Notes under the pieces: generated by a model
What the model saw: the letters and a program-made list of their open reading frames with translations, nothing else
The model's database searches: none
Told to the model about the DNA's origin: nothing
Made by a program: the position numbers and the translations under genes
Part shown: one piece after another, positions 1 through 13,235 of the stretch
Numbering within the stretch: position 1 is the first letter of the stretch
Layout: the number at the start of each line of letters is the position of its first letter
Origin: Cylicocyclus nassatus
Lineage: Eukaryota; Nematoda; Chromadorea; Rhabditida; Strongylidae
Assembly (NCBI GenBank): GCA_958299035.1
Contig: CATQJL010000001.1
Location: 75,537,594-75,601,593, forward strand
Length of the DNA: 64,000 bases
Direction of reading: 5' to 3'

Positions 1-145
1 TACTTTGTACCTTGCACTCGGTTCAGCTCCGCCTTTCTTCGTATATAAAGGAGCCTCCGAATCAGAGGCTCCTTCCCGGCTCACACCTAGACACCTCGAT
101 ATTATTTTTTCAAATCTACGTCACGTGCGAAATGAGTATATACAG
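1..145 (+). mobile_element. Partial BEL/Pao LTR (window-edge fragment)
   Basis: This stretch aligns by eye with the LTR at 59571-59715. Shared blocks are the GGTTCAGCTCCGCC stretch, the ATATAA(A)GGAGCC core-promoter block, the CCCGGY-CACACC hairpin, GACACCTC and TCTACG. The copy is diverged and is cut by the window edge. It carries its own perfect hairpin, GGAGCCTC...GAGGCTCC (about 51-73). It may be a solo LTR, or the 3' LTR of an element lying to the left; the window cannot decide. Confidence 0.7.
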
Positions 146-210
146 TATATGAGTACTATACAGCCTGTTTCTGAGGATGACTGGTTTTTCAGTAGTTTTT
201 ATTGAAATCT

Positions 211-530
211 CTCTATATATATAAAGCAGAAAATCTGTGAGTTTGTGTGTTTGTGCACATTCGGGTGCAGGTTGTGCAGGTTATGCAGGGTGTGCAGGGT
301 GTGCCAGGGTGTGCAGGATGTGCAGGATATGCAGGATGTGCAGGATATGCAGGGTGTGCAGGGTGTGCAGGGTGTGCAGGTTGTGCAGGTTGCGCGGGGT
401 GTGCAGGTTGTGCAGGTTGTGCAGGGTGTCCAGGGTGCGCAGGGTGTGCAGGGTGGGGAGGGGATAAGTGAACATGCTGATTCGAATACATTTTGACAGG
501 ACCGGGCGGAGCCGGATTTGCCAGCTCGTT
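211..530 (+). mobile_element. Helitron-like non-autonomous element with internal minisatellite
   Basis: The left end reads TCTCTATATATATAAAGC followed by AGAAAATCTGTG. The right end carries GGCGGAGCCGG followed by CCAGCT. These match the inverted ends of the element at 41877-42605, which begins TATATATAAAGCTGAATGTC and ends GGCGGAGCCGGGTAAGCCAG-CTA. A TC start, a CTA-type end and no terminal inverted repeats fit Helitron-like elements. The assignment rests on end sequences only; no Rep/helicase coding was seen. Confidence 0.45.
256..466 (+). repeat. GTGCAGG minisatellite
   Basis: About 200 bp of tandem 6- and 9-bp variants of GTGCAG(G) (GTGCAGGGT, GTGCAGGAT, GTGCAGGTT). The array is open in several frames on both strands, which makes spurious ORFs of Cys-Arg-Val and His-Pro-Ala repeats. 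It sits inside the Helitron-like element. Confidence 0.9.
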
Positions 531-599
531 ATCAATAAGACTAAAGTGCCTATTATCAATTTCTGGATGTCTGTTCCCAGATGATCGCATATAAATAAG

Positions 600-1122
600 C
601 CATTTGTGTCATTGTTCACACTCAATTATCCATCAAAATATCAAAAATATACTTTTTTTAACATATTATGCCATAGTTGGAGTCAGCCTTATTTAGCAAA
701 AAATGGAGAATTTTTGTAAATATCCTAAATGATCCTAAAAAATTGCTATCATTAACGTAAGTGTTGGAAAGAAGCATCCTATAATGACATTCATTGAAAT
801 CTCTACATAAAGTATCATAAATATAATGAGTTAATTCGTTTGTCAAGAAATATCTGCTTTTATGTTTTTTACTAATGGTCTCAAAATGATCTAACAAGAA
901 CTTTTTGATTTGACTAGTAGAGTAGTATGAATTGTACTGGAACTCAGTGCCTTTGAAATTCTTATGCATATGTTCATCTTTGAAAACACCGATATCACCT
1001 GCAGCTATGTGCTATATGTCGGGCCACAAATATCTTATGATTCCTGCATATACAAGGAGCCTTAGTGATGTCAAGAACTGTAAGACTACGATGGAACCTG
1101 TTATAATTATGAATGTAGCTAG
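600..1122. other. No recognisable gene
   Basis: AT-rich sequence. A 103-codon ORF on the minus strand (658-969) has no recognised motif and no convincing splice context. Nothing else is supportable. Confidence 0.4.
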
Positions 1123-1345
1123 CAGTGGCGGACCGAGGAGAGGGGGGGGGGACTTTGAAACTTACCTATATGTGTTATAAAAAGTGCAAACGACTTGCTT
1201 ATTTTTGAAGATAGTTGAAATAATTTTTAAAAATTTTCAAAAATTCGAATTAGCCTTATTAGAAAATTTTTTAGGGGGCGTGGCCGACGCCATGCCCCTT
1301 TTTCCATATTTTGGGGGTTGGGGACTCACAAAGCAATGGTTTGGA
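1123..1345 (+). mobile_element. Truncated hAT-type MITE (CAGTGGCGG family)
   Basis: Begins CAGTGGCGGACCGAGG and then runs parallel to the complete copies at 26714-27010 and 29987-30337, including the GTGCAA-CGACTTG block, AAATTTTTCAAAAATTC and a GGGGCGTGGC-CACGCC block. The right terminal repeat is missing, so this copy is truncated near 1345. Confidence 0.7.
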
Positions 1346-1935
1346 AATGTTTTTTTTTCAATCAGGTTCTTGTAATATCAATACAACATCTTCAATTTCT
1401 GAATCCCAAATAGAAATCCATACTGCATAAGCATTCATCAATTCATTCGTATAAATACAACATATTACAAAATCTCAATATCCATATGAATTATGGACCA
1501 ACCAAGCTCCAAAAAATAAGAAACAAATGATTTATACAATACAAATGATTACACAGTGGAAGTTTTACTTTGCAACGCAGAGAATCACGCGCGAAACGAA
1601 GCTTATTGGACGACACTTGAATATAGAAGTTTTGCTACTTTTTTGAAAAGTCATTGTAAATTGAATTAATCCCTCTCTGCTTACCGAAAACTCCCAGAAA
1701 GGGTCTAGATTTCAAAACTCCGATTAGGGAAAGGAACGAAACAGAGTCAAACTTGCAAGATTATTTTCTATATTGACTGCCTATTCAGCAAACCAAAGCA
1801 GGTATCCATCTCTACTTGTGTCGGACATATGCTGACGCAATCGTCGATGTGTCGAGAGAAGAGAGTTGCATTGCGGCAAATATTGAGGTACTCCGCGCAC
1901 CTTACCCACAACAAGGTGAAGTTATTGGAAGCATA
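1346..1935. other. No recognisable gene
   Basis: No supportable gene. The ORF at 1816-2019 overlaps a hairpin and is not recognised. Confidence 0.4.
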
Positions 1936-1989
1936 GTTCGCGCAGCTCAGGGTAGTATCGTCGGAACACTACCCAAGCTGCGCGAACTG
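1936..1989. repeat. Perfect-stem hairpin
   Basis: GTTCGCGCAGCT...AGCTGCGCGAAC, with an inner GGGTAGT/ACTACCC pair. A short inverted repeat, probably the core of a MITE. Confidence 0.7.
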
Positions 1990-2053
1990 TTTTCGATAAC
2001 GAACTATAAACTACAGTAGCCGCACAAAGCCGTGTTGTTGGGCCAGAATATGC

Positions 2054-2115
2054 AGCCAGGTCACTTTATATAGCCCATACCTGAAGGTATAGGCTATGTA
2101 AGGTAACCTGGCTTA
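2054..2115. repeat. Hairpin repeat
   Basis: AGCCAGGT...ACCTGGCT outer arms and an inner TATAGCC..GGCTATG arm with a CATACCTGAAGGTATAG centre. Almost the whole 62 bp can fold back on itself. Confidence 0.7.
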
Positions 2116-2569
2116 ATGAGCTAAAAGGGCAATAATGTGCTCAAATTTGCAACTTTTAGATGCAATTTTTCTCGATAAAACTGCTCATGAATTGGCCTAG
2201 AAAGGCGTTCAGCAGATAAGGAAAACAGATTTGAACTCAGCGATCTACGCTGCATTAAATGCTGTGCAGCCTGTTTGGATTGACCACTTCGACTTTTGAC
2301 AATTCTTTTGTTAGAATGCTGAAGCAAATCCGCTATCCATACCATAGCCGGATCGTGACTGCCTGTTGCGCTTTTGGAGCAAGAAGATCTCCGCATTCGC
2401 TGGGAAGAGAGTGGGGAAAGGCGGTTGTGTTGGGATTTCTGATGCGATTTTTCCGCTGCGGTGTGTTCTGTATTGTAAATTACCAAAATCGCGACGCCTT
2501 CGAAACACTGACACTCAAAATTAGGGTATGCGGACTAAGTGCGTTTTCTTTCCTGCTTACCTTGTGGAG

Positions 2570-2870
2570 GGTATGGGAACGAAGGCCGCCATTTGAGATG
2601 CCTTTCGCGGTCAATTGGTCCTTTTGCAGTGTTGTTGCAAGTCGTTCCAAAACCAGTAGCAGGTGGAGGCGGGCCAGACTGGCGGCTATCGTTAGCCTTC
2701 CCCCTTGCGAACGGTTCTCGGGTAGGGAAACGACGGCCGCCAGTTTGAGCTGCCTTTCGCGGCCAACTGGTCCGTTTCCAGCGTTGCTGCATGCCGTTCC
2801 AGACCAGTAGTCCGCGGAGGCGGCCCTGACTGGCGGCTTTCGTTTCCCTAGTTTCCCTACCCACGGTTGT
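2570..2870 (+). repeat. Diverged tandem duplication, about 145 bp, GC-rich
   Basis: Two copies (about 2570-2700 and 2714-2866) share GGCCGCCA, GCCTTTCGCGG-CAA-TGGTCC, GTTGCTGCA-G-CGTTCCA and GACTGGCGGCT. Long overlapping ORFs on both strands come from the GC content and look non-genic. Confidence 0.65.
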
Positions 2871-2982
2871 CTAGTCATTGTGAGTTTAGGGCCGTGTTCT
2901 ATCTTCCATCCATGTCCTACTTTATTTATTTTCTTGAATCCAAGGTCTACTTGCTTCCGAGTACTCTTATGTTTCTGATTTC

Positions 2983-5940
<2,958 letters not shown>

Positions 5941-5941
5941 A

Positions 5942-6040
5942 GTAGCTGGCTTACCCGGCTCCGCCGTATGTTCCGAATAGAAAATTCCATTTCTTAACCG
6001 ATCCGAACCAAACTTGGCAAGTCAAGGTAGCTAGAGCTCC
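5942..6040 (-). mobile_element. Helitron-like 3' end fragment
   Basis: Read on the minus strand, it contains AACCGATC-GAACC..., ATTTTCTATTCGGAACATAC and the GGCGGAGCCGGGTAAGCCAG-CTA terminus, as in 41877-42605. The 5' part was not identified. Confidence 0.5.
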
Positions 6041-6126
6041 CGCTTTCTTGTTTTGGAAATTTAAATTCTCATTTAAAACAATATGTACAGAACTTAAGCT
6101 ATCTCGTCCCTTTTCGATCTCTCTAA

Positions 6127-6150
6127 TTTTAGGTTGATGCATAATTAATG
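6127..6150. mobile_element. Mariner-like terminal sequence, single end
   Basis: TTAGGTTGATGCATAATTA resembles mariner-type ends. A second single end with TTAGGTTGATGCACAATT is at about 23127. No matching opposite end was found, so this is probably a fragment. Confidence 0.35.
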
Positions 6151-6336
6151 TATATTCCTTATCCCGCCGCGGCAGGAGACAAAAGTATGAACACATATTA
6201 TAAAGCAAAACGAGCTTTACAAGGTGACCCGTGAACAATCGCAAAACCTTTGATCTATGTAAAGTCTGAGAGAAAATCAGAAAATTTTTGGATATGAAAA
6301 AACCAGGGTTAGTAGTAATCTGGTCGAAACTCTACC

Positions 6337-6492
6337 CTTTGCTTCAACATCGGCGATTGGAAGGCGGGGGATTCGTGACTTAATTGAGGCTAAATGGATC
6401 AGAGAGCATGTTCGCGAGGGAGGCGCAGACTGCGTCGGGGATCGCGGACGCCCAGCGTTACAGCAGCCTATCTGGTTAAAGCAAAGGGTAAC
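6337..6492. mobile_element. Small inverted-repeat MITE
   Basis: TACCCTTTGCTTCAA at the left and TTAAAGCAAAGGGTA at the right enclose about 120 bp of GC-richer sequence. A related arrangement (TACCCTTTGATTCAA ... TTGAATCAAAGGGGA) lies at about 32305-32456. The motif TAGTAATCTGGTCGAAACTC, also found at the ends of the 25-31 kb palindrome, touches its left edge. Confidence 0.55.
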
Positions 6493-6499
6493 TTCGACT

Positions 6500-7080
6500 C
6501 AACTTTGAAATATATCTGAAATAACGCGCTCCTTTCTTACCCCTCCTCTAACAAGTGCTTGGATGGTTCAAATCTAGAAAGCGATGATTGGCAGGAGACA
6601 CCGTAACTGTAATTTACCCCTAAAAAGAAAACATCGTCGAAAACGTTCTTCACAAGGAACAGTGTCACCAAACTCGCAGCCGTGCTTTGCGATAACTTTG
6701 AGTTTTGTGCGCGTTCCAGTTCGTGGAACTCAGTGATAACTCTAAGTTTGGTCAGAGAAAGGAAAATAGTGTACAAAAAAGGACAGTTGAAAAGTCCTCC
6801 GGAATACAGTCCTCGTAGTTTCTGTCATTGCAGATGTGATCCTTCAGTGTAACTGCTAAGGTCCTTCGCAGCATCCTTGCTGCTTAACACTGAGCTTGCG
6901 CGCCTCGTTCCGCGTAATGGCAGGCATTCACTGCCATCCAGTGCTGCTGGACGGATAACGGTCCTTTACGGTTGAGACTTAAGTTGCACTGGCATTTTTT
7001 GTAAAGGCAAGAGTATGTAAATAAGGTAGGACAATTACGAAACGAGCAACACAATAGAGCAAAAATGAAAGTAGCTCTAT
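6500..7080. other. No recognisable gene
   Basis: AT-rich sequence with a short minus-strand ORF (6537-6776) of unknown nature. Nothing else is supportable. Confidence 0.35.
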
Positions 7081-7084
7081 TTGT

Positions 7085-7360
7085 TTAGAAAATGCAGGAA
7101 AAGGGGCTACGATGGTATGGGCATGTGCGCAGAGGGGGAAGTCTCATCACAAGGATAGAATTGGCAGTGGAGGCGCCAATCGAAAGACCCGGAAATAGGC
7201 CTAGGAGGAGGTGGATGGACAGGATCAAGGTCGACCTGCGAGAACTTGGTAAAGACGAAGACCTTGCCTCCGACAAAACATGGAGACTATGACAAGAAAA
7301 GCAGACCCTGCATAAGCGGTACACATGCAAGGATGAAATAAAAAAGCTGAAATTAGGATA
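7085..7360 (+). pseudogene. 3' tail of a LINE-type reverse transcriptase, relic
   Basis: The frame from 7092 encodes a KGLRWYGHVRRGG motif, then an AVEAP..RPGNRPRRRWMDR stretch followed by IKVDLRELG. This WYGH....RGRP.RW.D.I..DL order is the conserved C-terminal tail of many non-LTR retrotransposon polyproteins. An in-frame stop (about 7290) is followed by more reading frame (QEKQTLHKRYTCKDEIKK-like), and no RT core (YADD region) lies upstream within reach. It is therefore a 5'-truncated, decayed copy. The LINE clade (for example RTE-like) cannot be fixed from the tail. Confidence 0.75.
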
Positions 7361-8060
7361 AGTGAGAATTTTGGAGAGATTCTGAGAGTTTTTCGAGCGA
7401 CCATCGAAGGATACGGAAAAAAAAACATTACTGCTAAAAAAAGGAAGAAATCTTGCATTGATTCTTTACAACGTTTTTCTATCCTTAGAAGGAGTGATTT
7501 AAGCATGGATCTGAGAAACTACACAAACTTTCGGAACAGCCTAACATTTACCCTAAAACCGGGCTATAATGGAACGATTGCGCTGATCGTTTTGAGAAGG
7601 TTTTCCTCATGTTTATTGTCCTTATGGCAACAATCACCTAAACTAAATTCAGTAGATGACTCATACTCGTATTTGTTTTTCTAAGGCATCCGTTACCAGT
7701 GTTATCCGCTTTACTAGTGTTACCAGAGTCGAGCAAAAGGTGTGGCACATCACCGCCGGACACGACCTCCCCCCCCCAAATTTTCGTTTGCCTACCGTGG
7801 GCATGACATAAAGTATTCATAATTATTGTGTCAAATAACCCCTGTGGGCCAACTTCTAGCGAATTCTGAATTATCCCAAAGTTGAGCGAAGTGACCATTT
7901 TCAAACATGATTAACTATATTTCAAAAGTGATTTAGCTATTTCTTTTTGCATTCATTAGATAGCACTACTTCATGTTCGCCTTTAGCATAAACCCTGCTC
8001 CGAATAACCATCAAATTACGGATTTGGGAAACAGTCAACATCTCATTTGTTCATTTTTCG
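7360..8060. other. Repeat-related stretch without gene
   Basis: The block 7790-7980 resembles 15000-15190 (shared CATGATTAACT / CATGGTTAACT, AAAGTGATTTAGCTA / AAAGTGAATTAGCTA and ACCCTG), indicating a dispersed repeat. Short GTTACC-type repeats occur at 7688-7730. Confidence 0.4.
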
Positions 8061-8068
8061 CTTGCAGT

Positions 8069-8193
8069 GGTTGTGCTTCCAGCAACAGTTGCTCAAACGA
8101 AAGAAGACGAATCCAGCTCTAATCACTCCCACAAAAACTACGAGAACTTGGCTATCGAACTGTATATATTTGTGCTCTAATCCTCTCTTTGAA
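8069..8193 (+). CDS. Possible orphan exon, function unknown
   Basis: A consensus-like acceptor (CTTGCAG) at about 8068 and a GTAAGT donor at 8194 bound a 125-bp interval. One frame, from the first base, is open to the donor; another encodes a polar peptide (PATVAQTKEDESSSNHSHK) before a stop. No neighbouring phase-compatible exon was found. The donor lies inside an 87-bp hairpin element (8194-8280), so this may be a broken gene or chance. No family is recognised. Confidence 0.2.
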
Positions 8194-8280
8194 GGTAAGT
8201 TAATGGGGTGTGGCACAAACCCAGAAAAGTTATGGTTGCCACACCTTTTCAGGAGTTGTGTCACACCCCATTAACTTACC
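8194..8280. repeat. 87-bp hairpin element
   Basis: GGTAAGTTAATGGGGTGTG at the left pairs perfectly with its complement at the right end, and the pairing continues into GGCAC/GTGTC. The centre is about 40 bp. It behaves like a tiny MITE. Confidence 0.85.
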
Positions 8281-8339
8281 TTAAAACCATTCAAATACCT
8301 GCGTTTTTATATCGTTGCGAATGTTTAAGCCTCTTCTTT

Positions 8340-9065
8340 ATTACAGCAAGAATTTTATTTAGGGCCGCATGCATTAACATCTCCACCAGGGAGGGGATCG
8401 CTGCTTGAAAAAAAGCTTTATATCTTGAAGCTCCAAACTTCTGGATCACACTGCCTACCTACTCGTAAGGTACTCCTACCATCCTTCACTATAAACACAC
8501 TGAACCCAGCCATTTGTATGATCCCCGCTGATCCTCGGCAGCCTCTTCGAAGTCATTTTTCTTCCTTCGAATTTGAGGAAAAGCTTCCTTGTGCAGATCA
8601 CCTGACCCGATAGTGCCAACCATGTTGCTGATAAGAACACTTGATGTTTTAAAGTCATGAAATCTGCGATAAAACACAGGTCGAAAGTTGTGGTTCAGCG
8701 AAAATTTGATTTTTCAAAAACTAATCTGTTTTCATCATTAACATGCTTAGCATTGTTATGTCAGATAAACAGTACAACTTCGAAAGGTTTCCGCTAACTT
8801 CGAAGAAAGAAGAATCAATGCGAGAAAAAGATGTCGGTCATCAGAGATTGTCAGGGGATTACAGAAAATTAGAAAATGCTGCTTGTACAGCTTCTCGCCC
8901 CTGCTCAATATGTTCAAAGTGAAGGGAGATGAGAATACCTGAGGATAGGTTATACGTTGTGAAATTCAGATTTCTAGAGCTTCAGTGTATAAAGCTTTCT
9001 TTTGAGTTGCGATCCCCTCCCCGGCGCAGATGTTAATGCATGGTGCCTTAGAATCGTTTCTTCCA
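8340..9065. mobile_element. Inverted-repeat element, about 725 bp
   Basis: Left arm about 8345-8445 (GGGCCGCATGCATTAACATC, GGAGGGGATCGC, AAAGCTTTATA) is inverted relative to the right arm at about 8975-9060 (GCGATCCCCTCCCCGGCGCA followed by GATGTTAATGCATGGTGCC). A relic of the same end occurs at 31395-31450 (GCGAACCCTTGCCCGGCGGG followed by AATGTTAATGCACGCGGCCC). No coding sequence inside. Confidence 0.65.
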
Positions 9066-9965
9066 GGAAGAGATCTAATTTTCCTCACCTATGCAAATGA
9101 AAGATGCTGCGAAAATATTGCGTTACGGTAACATGCTAAGTCTATGCTACCACGTGAACCGCGAGGAGAGGCAGCAAGCATGTATCATCCATTCTAGGAC
9201 TAGGAAACGCGAGACCACAATGCACACATTGTCCAAACAAGCCTAATCGTGTACTTAGCAGGCTTATACTTGTTACTTATCTCACCCAGATTTCTTTACT
9301 CTTTAGAAACAGGGAACAACAAACTCAAACTTGTTGAGACAATGTTCGCAATGCGGTCTGACGTCTCCTAGTCATAAAATAGATTATATGTTTTCGATAG
9401 TCTAAGCCTCGTAATTTACAGTAAAGTGATTTAAGCCTTGAGATCGGTGTTTTCTAGTCTGAAATATTAACACCGAAAATGGAACAAAGGAAATTTTGGC
9501 TTGCTCTTAATTCCTTAATTTATTAGTTAACTTGAGTTAGGGTCCTAGAGTAGGCAAAGAAGTGGTAGTTCTTTGTATTGGTACAGAAAGAAGTAGTCAA
9601 CTCACCCTTGTTTCAAAGTTAACATGATCGAAAGTGACCATCTTACCTGAGTGGTCAGATATATGGAAACCTCAGAATTCTCTGAAACTTGGCACATAGG
9701 AGCTACTCGTCATGCTAATTACGAAAGTGATGCTATTATGCTTTTATAGGTGTTACCATGCTATGACGTAAACGATGGTGGGCCAAATTCAATTGCTAGT
9801 ATTTTGCATGGCGGGCCTACCTGACTCTGTTAACGATTATCATGTTATCGCTGACAGCAGAGCCTTCAACAGAACAACACAACTTCACCTTGATAACGAC
9901 CACTCCCCCTCCTTGACCCCTCAAGACGACCCCCAAGCGTGGCATACCACACCTCACACTTGATC
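9066..9965. other. No recognisable gene
   Basis: Ordinary AT-rich sequence. One 62-codon plus-strand ORF (9775-9963) is not recognised. Confidence 0.35.
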
Positions 9966-9969
9966 CCGA

Positions 9970-10082
9970 GTGTTACTCGTGTTACTAATGTTACTCGTGT
10001 TATCTGTGTTACCGATGTTACCATTGTTATGTTACCGGTGTTACTTGTGTTACTTGTTTTACTCGTGTTGCCAGTGTTACCG
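9970..10082 (+). repeat. GTGTTAC minisatellite
   Basis: About twelve degenerate 9-bp repeats of the type GTGTTACTC/GTGTTACCG. The same repeat, inverted, is at 11733-11812, so the two arrays may mark the ends of one element of about 1.84 kb. Confidence 0.85.
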
Positions 10083-10199
10083 CTTTCATGCTGTTGAGTA
10101 TTGAAATAATCACCAATACAGTCTCATTTTGGATGCAAACTCACTGACTGGTAAATGCCTTTATTGTGTCTCTGTTTTCATGTTTTTTCGTATTATTCT

Positions 10200-10385
10200 T
10201 TCTGTTCCTTTGACATTCTCTTCCACCATTCTTAAGAGAACGCTGATGTACTGTTGCCTTGCTCAGGTAATTCACGTCAGATTTACATTCTTTGTATTCT
10301 TTCTGTTTCTTTTGATACCCTCTCGACCATTTTCAAGAGAATACCGATGTGCTGTTGCCTTGCTCAGGTAATGAACGTCAATTTT
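10200..10385 (+). repeat. Direct duplication, about 109-bp period
   Basis: Two copies of a block containing TGACATTCTCT / TGATACCCTCT, AAGAGAACGCTGATGTACTG / AAGAGAATACCGATGTGCTG and TTGCCTTGCTCAGGTAATKMACGTCA, at about 10205-10280 and 10312-10385. Confidence 0.75.
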
Positions 10386-10449
10386 ACATCTGTACACCAA
10401 ATCAAAAACGAAATTTGCTCAAACAAAGCAATATCTCGATCAAATGCTT

Positions 10450-11730
10450 GACAAAAAGTGATGCAACAGATTTGATAGCTAGTAGTCTCGTAGAAGCGAC
10501 TTAAACTGGAATGAATACTTTCAACTAAAGTTTATCTTTACAGTCAAACAAATCAGGATTTCAGAAAAACATTGAACAAGGATACTTTTGTAAGCAAAAA
10601 GCCTCCAAATTGTTAGACATTTAGAATTAATCGGATTGATATTCACCATTAGCCCACGTTTGCTTCCCCTTGCATAAAGACAAGGAGGCACAGGAATGCT
10701 GATTTTTTATGAGGATAAACTCTAGTATGTCGTTTGCGCGATGCCTGGATTTAATATTATAGGTTACATTATATATAAGAAACTAAATGGAGGCGAATCC
10801 AGCAGTGAAGAGGTGGAACAAGAAGACATTGAAGACATATGAACATGTTGCTAAATTTGTTGAACCTCCATTTTACCCCCATCAATTTTTGCACCCTCTC
10901 GCTATGAAAAACTGTCACGCGTATATGTCATCAATCTTCTGCGATGCTCCTCCCGTTGTACTCTTGGAAGAGTTGGATATCAATTTCATCATTCATAGAG
11001 TTTCCATCCAAATCAGTATTGGTGATGTGCACACTGAACTTACAATTTTACTCGCGTCTCATTCTATAGGGCACTGCGCGTGCAATGGCCGCAAACTCAC
11101 ACGACCTTTACCATCATGCAGAGCCTTATAATTGCATAAAAATGCCGAACTTTTGTACGTCAGAAACATCCAAAACTTGAAGGACTTGGTACATGCCTTC
11201 TGGTCTCACTGCAGGAGACCATGTGCGCATCTTCTGATATTGTTCATTGGCATTCTTTACGGATTCATTATAATTTCTTCGACCGAAGAAAAATTGAGTT
11301 GCTGCCAACCAATTTTATCTACTAACTTTCACAAACCTCTTTCATAAACTCTGTGAGATTGCACTCCAAGCACGGTTGCGTGAGCTAATGTCATACTCGT
11401 CACACGACGTGTCCCAACACACTCTTCTTCTCCACTTGAAGGGCTAAGGCTTCGCGGTAGTTATGGCCCATCCCATGCTCACTAAAATTATAAGAAAGTA
11501 GCTGTAAACTGAGAAAAAGTAGCCTTGCCTGCTATGTAGGGCACGGTGCTCATTAGATTTTTAGGTAATTCGGTTATCATGGGGTTTTTATTTGGTTTTA
11601 GCTTTGAGAATTGCCGAACTTGAAACAGCATTGGGCATCAGTATGACAAAATCACTCACTCACCAACCAGTGAATTTGCTATCAAAAAAGAAAGTGTATC
11701 GGAAATTATTTCACTGCTCGACAGCAATAA
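10450..11730. other. Unrecognised interior between GTTAC arrays
   Basis: The longest ORF (10787-11131, 114 codons) shows no known motif and starts without a recognisable context. No transposase-like sequence was seen. Confidence 0.35.
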
Positions 11731-11732
11731 AA

Positions 11733-11812
11733 GCGGTAACATTATAACACTGGTTACATGTGTAACACTAACACGAGTAGCACTAGTAAATCCGGTAACA
11801 TTGGTAACATCG
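11733..11812 (-). repeat. GTGTTAC minisatellite, inverted copy
   Basis: GGTAACATTATAACACTGGT, TGTAACACTAACACGAGT and GGTAACATTGGTAACATC are the reverse-complement form of the array at 9970-10082. Confidence 0.8.
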
Positions 11813-11814
11813 TT

Positions 11815-12320
11815 GATCACTGACGGATCCTAAAGCTATCATGGTGCGAGAATGAGGAAGCACACATAAGAGAGCAGTGCGAGCTTCTGCTAAGCAAAGG
11901 ACACAGGCGGAAAAGAAATGATTGCATAGATTGTTTTGTCAAGGTTCTACCTAAGGAATCAAGAAAGATTCTATCCAAACATGTAGCTCACCGTAATCAT
12001 TGCCTTTTACGACAGCTATCATACCGTAATAACTCCACAAACTTATCCAAAATCGCAATTATCTGATATGCAAAAAGTACCTTCTTTCCGAAAATGCCAA
12101 TCTTTCGCGGAAAAGCGTCGGAACAAGTAGTTGTTTACAATTCCTTCGTGATGGTCACAATGGCCCTAGTAAACTACCGTCAGGGCATCTCCTCTGAGGC
12201 GGACCGGAGTTGATATCTTGGCGCCTCAGTCCAGCATCCGGCGAGCTATTGATCTGGATGCAGATCGCTTCCTGGACATTATAATCAAGTGCATTCTCGA
12301 AAAATAGCTACTTGATTCGA
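11815..12320. other. No recognisable gene
   Basis: Mixed sequence. No supportable ORF, RNA gene or inverted repeat apart from a short GAGGCG / GCGCCTC pair near 12195-12230. Confidence 0.35.
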
Positions 12321-12321
12321 T

Positions 12322-12392
12322 TTGGTTAAGTGGGTAAGCCATTGGAATTACACGCGCGCGGCCGTGGTTCGACTCCGCCTAGCGACACAACT
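12322..12392 (+). repeat. tRNA-like segment (SINE head or tRNA relic)
   Basis: A pol III A-box-like stretch (TGGTTAAGTGGGTAAGCC) is followed about 35 bp later by GTGGTTCGACTCC, which fits the B-box consensus GGTTCGANTCC. No acceptor stem can be drawn and the T stem is imperfect, so it is not a working tRNA. It is followed by a GATAGCGG...CCGCTATC inverted pair (about 12418-12454). Confidence 0.5.
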
Positions 12393-12828
12393 TTTGCTGC
12401 ATCGCCGGGCAATCTTTGATAGCGGCCACTATCCAGTCGATGATGACCGCTATCGAGGATTTCGCCTAGCAAACGCAAAGATAAAACAAAAAACATTTCG
12501 TTACGAAAATTTTGCGACAAAACGAAATTTTTGCAACGTGAATTCAATGAAATACAAATGAGTCCTCGTTTTGGACAGCTTCAGAAAAACCAGTAAAGCT
12601 TACAAAAAAGAGAAAAATTTGTTTTTTTCTGTCTTCCTCGCCAAAATCAGCTGTTCATCGATCCTCTCCTTTTCGGGCGCGGTTGTGCAATTTTGCGCCG
12701 ATTTTGTCCGCAGTGTTAGGCAAATTGCTGTGTATCGTAAGTTACTCAGGAGCAACTTACAAAGATTTCCTCTGCGTTTCCTCTTTAGCACACTATTTCT
12801 GGACATCATCGCTCATATCATCTCCCAT

Positions 12829-12889
12829 GACCCGGCAGGGAGATCATCTCCCTGCCGAACTTCACCTGAGGCTCATCTCTCAGGTGACG
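12829..12889. repeat. Two adjacent perfect hairpins
   Basis: CGGCAGGGAGAT-CATCTCCCTGCCG is followed after 5 bp by CACCTGAG-GCTCATCT-CTCAGGTG. The stems are 10-11 and 8 bp. Confidence 0.75.
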
Positions 12890-12984
12890 TTGCATCCCTA
12901 TAGCATGTCTGCAGGGGCACGCCCGCTATATGCATGGGAATCGCCTATATGTTAGCGCGAATAAAGCATTATAGAACAGCATTC

Positions 12985-13235
12985 GATCCGATAAGGAAAG
13001 CTACCTAACCTAGCTCGGCCTTTTGGTAAAAAGCACATACATTCTGAATCAGCTTCAAGCGCTGATTCCAGATATGCTATTTGTAGCTGCCAAGCACCAT
13101 TTCGAAGCGAGTTAGCTTTTTTTAGCGGTGCGTGGCAGCTAAGAATAGCATTTGGAATCAACGTTTGAAGCTAATTCAGACTATATATTTCCCTTGCCAA
13201 AAGGGCGAGCTAAGTTAGGTAGCTTCCCTTATGGG
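12985..13235. mobile_element. Foldback element, about 250 bp
   Basis: Left TCCGATAAGGAAAGCTACCT...AGCTCGGCCTTTTGG is inverted against right CCAAAAGGGCGAGCT..AGGTAGCTTCCCTTATGGGA. Inside, AGCGCTGATTCCAGATATGC faces GCATTTGGAATCAACGTTTG, copies of a block that recurs at many places in the window. Arms are about 100-115 bp. Confidence 0.75.

Noticed and set aside
213..625. Collagen-like or Pro-Ala-His repeat proteins on either strand
   Set aside because: They are translations of the GTGCAG minisatellite in several frames, without start context or splice sites.
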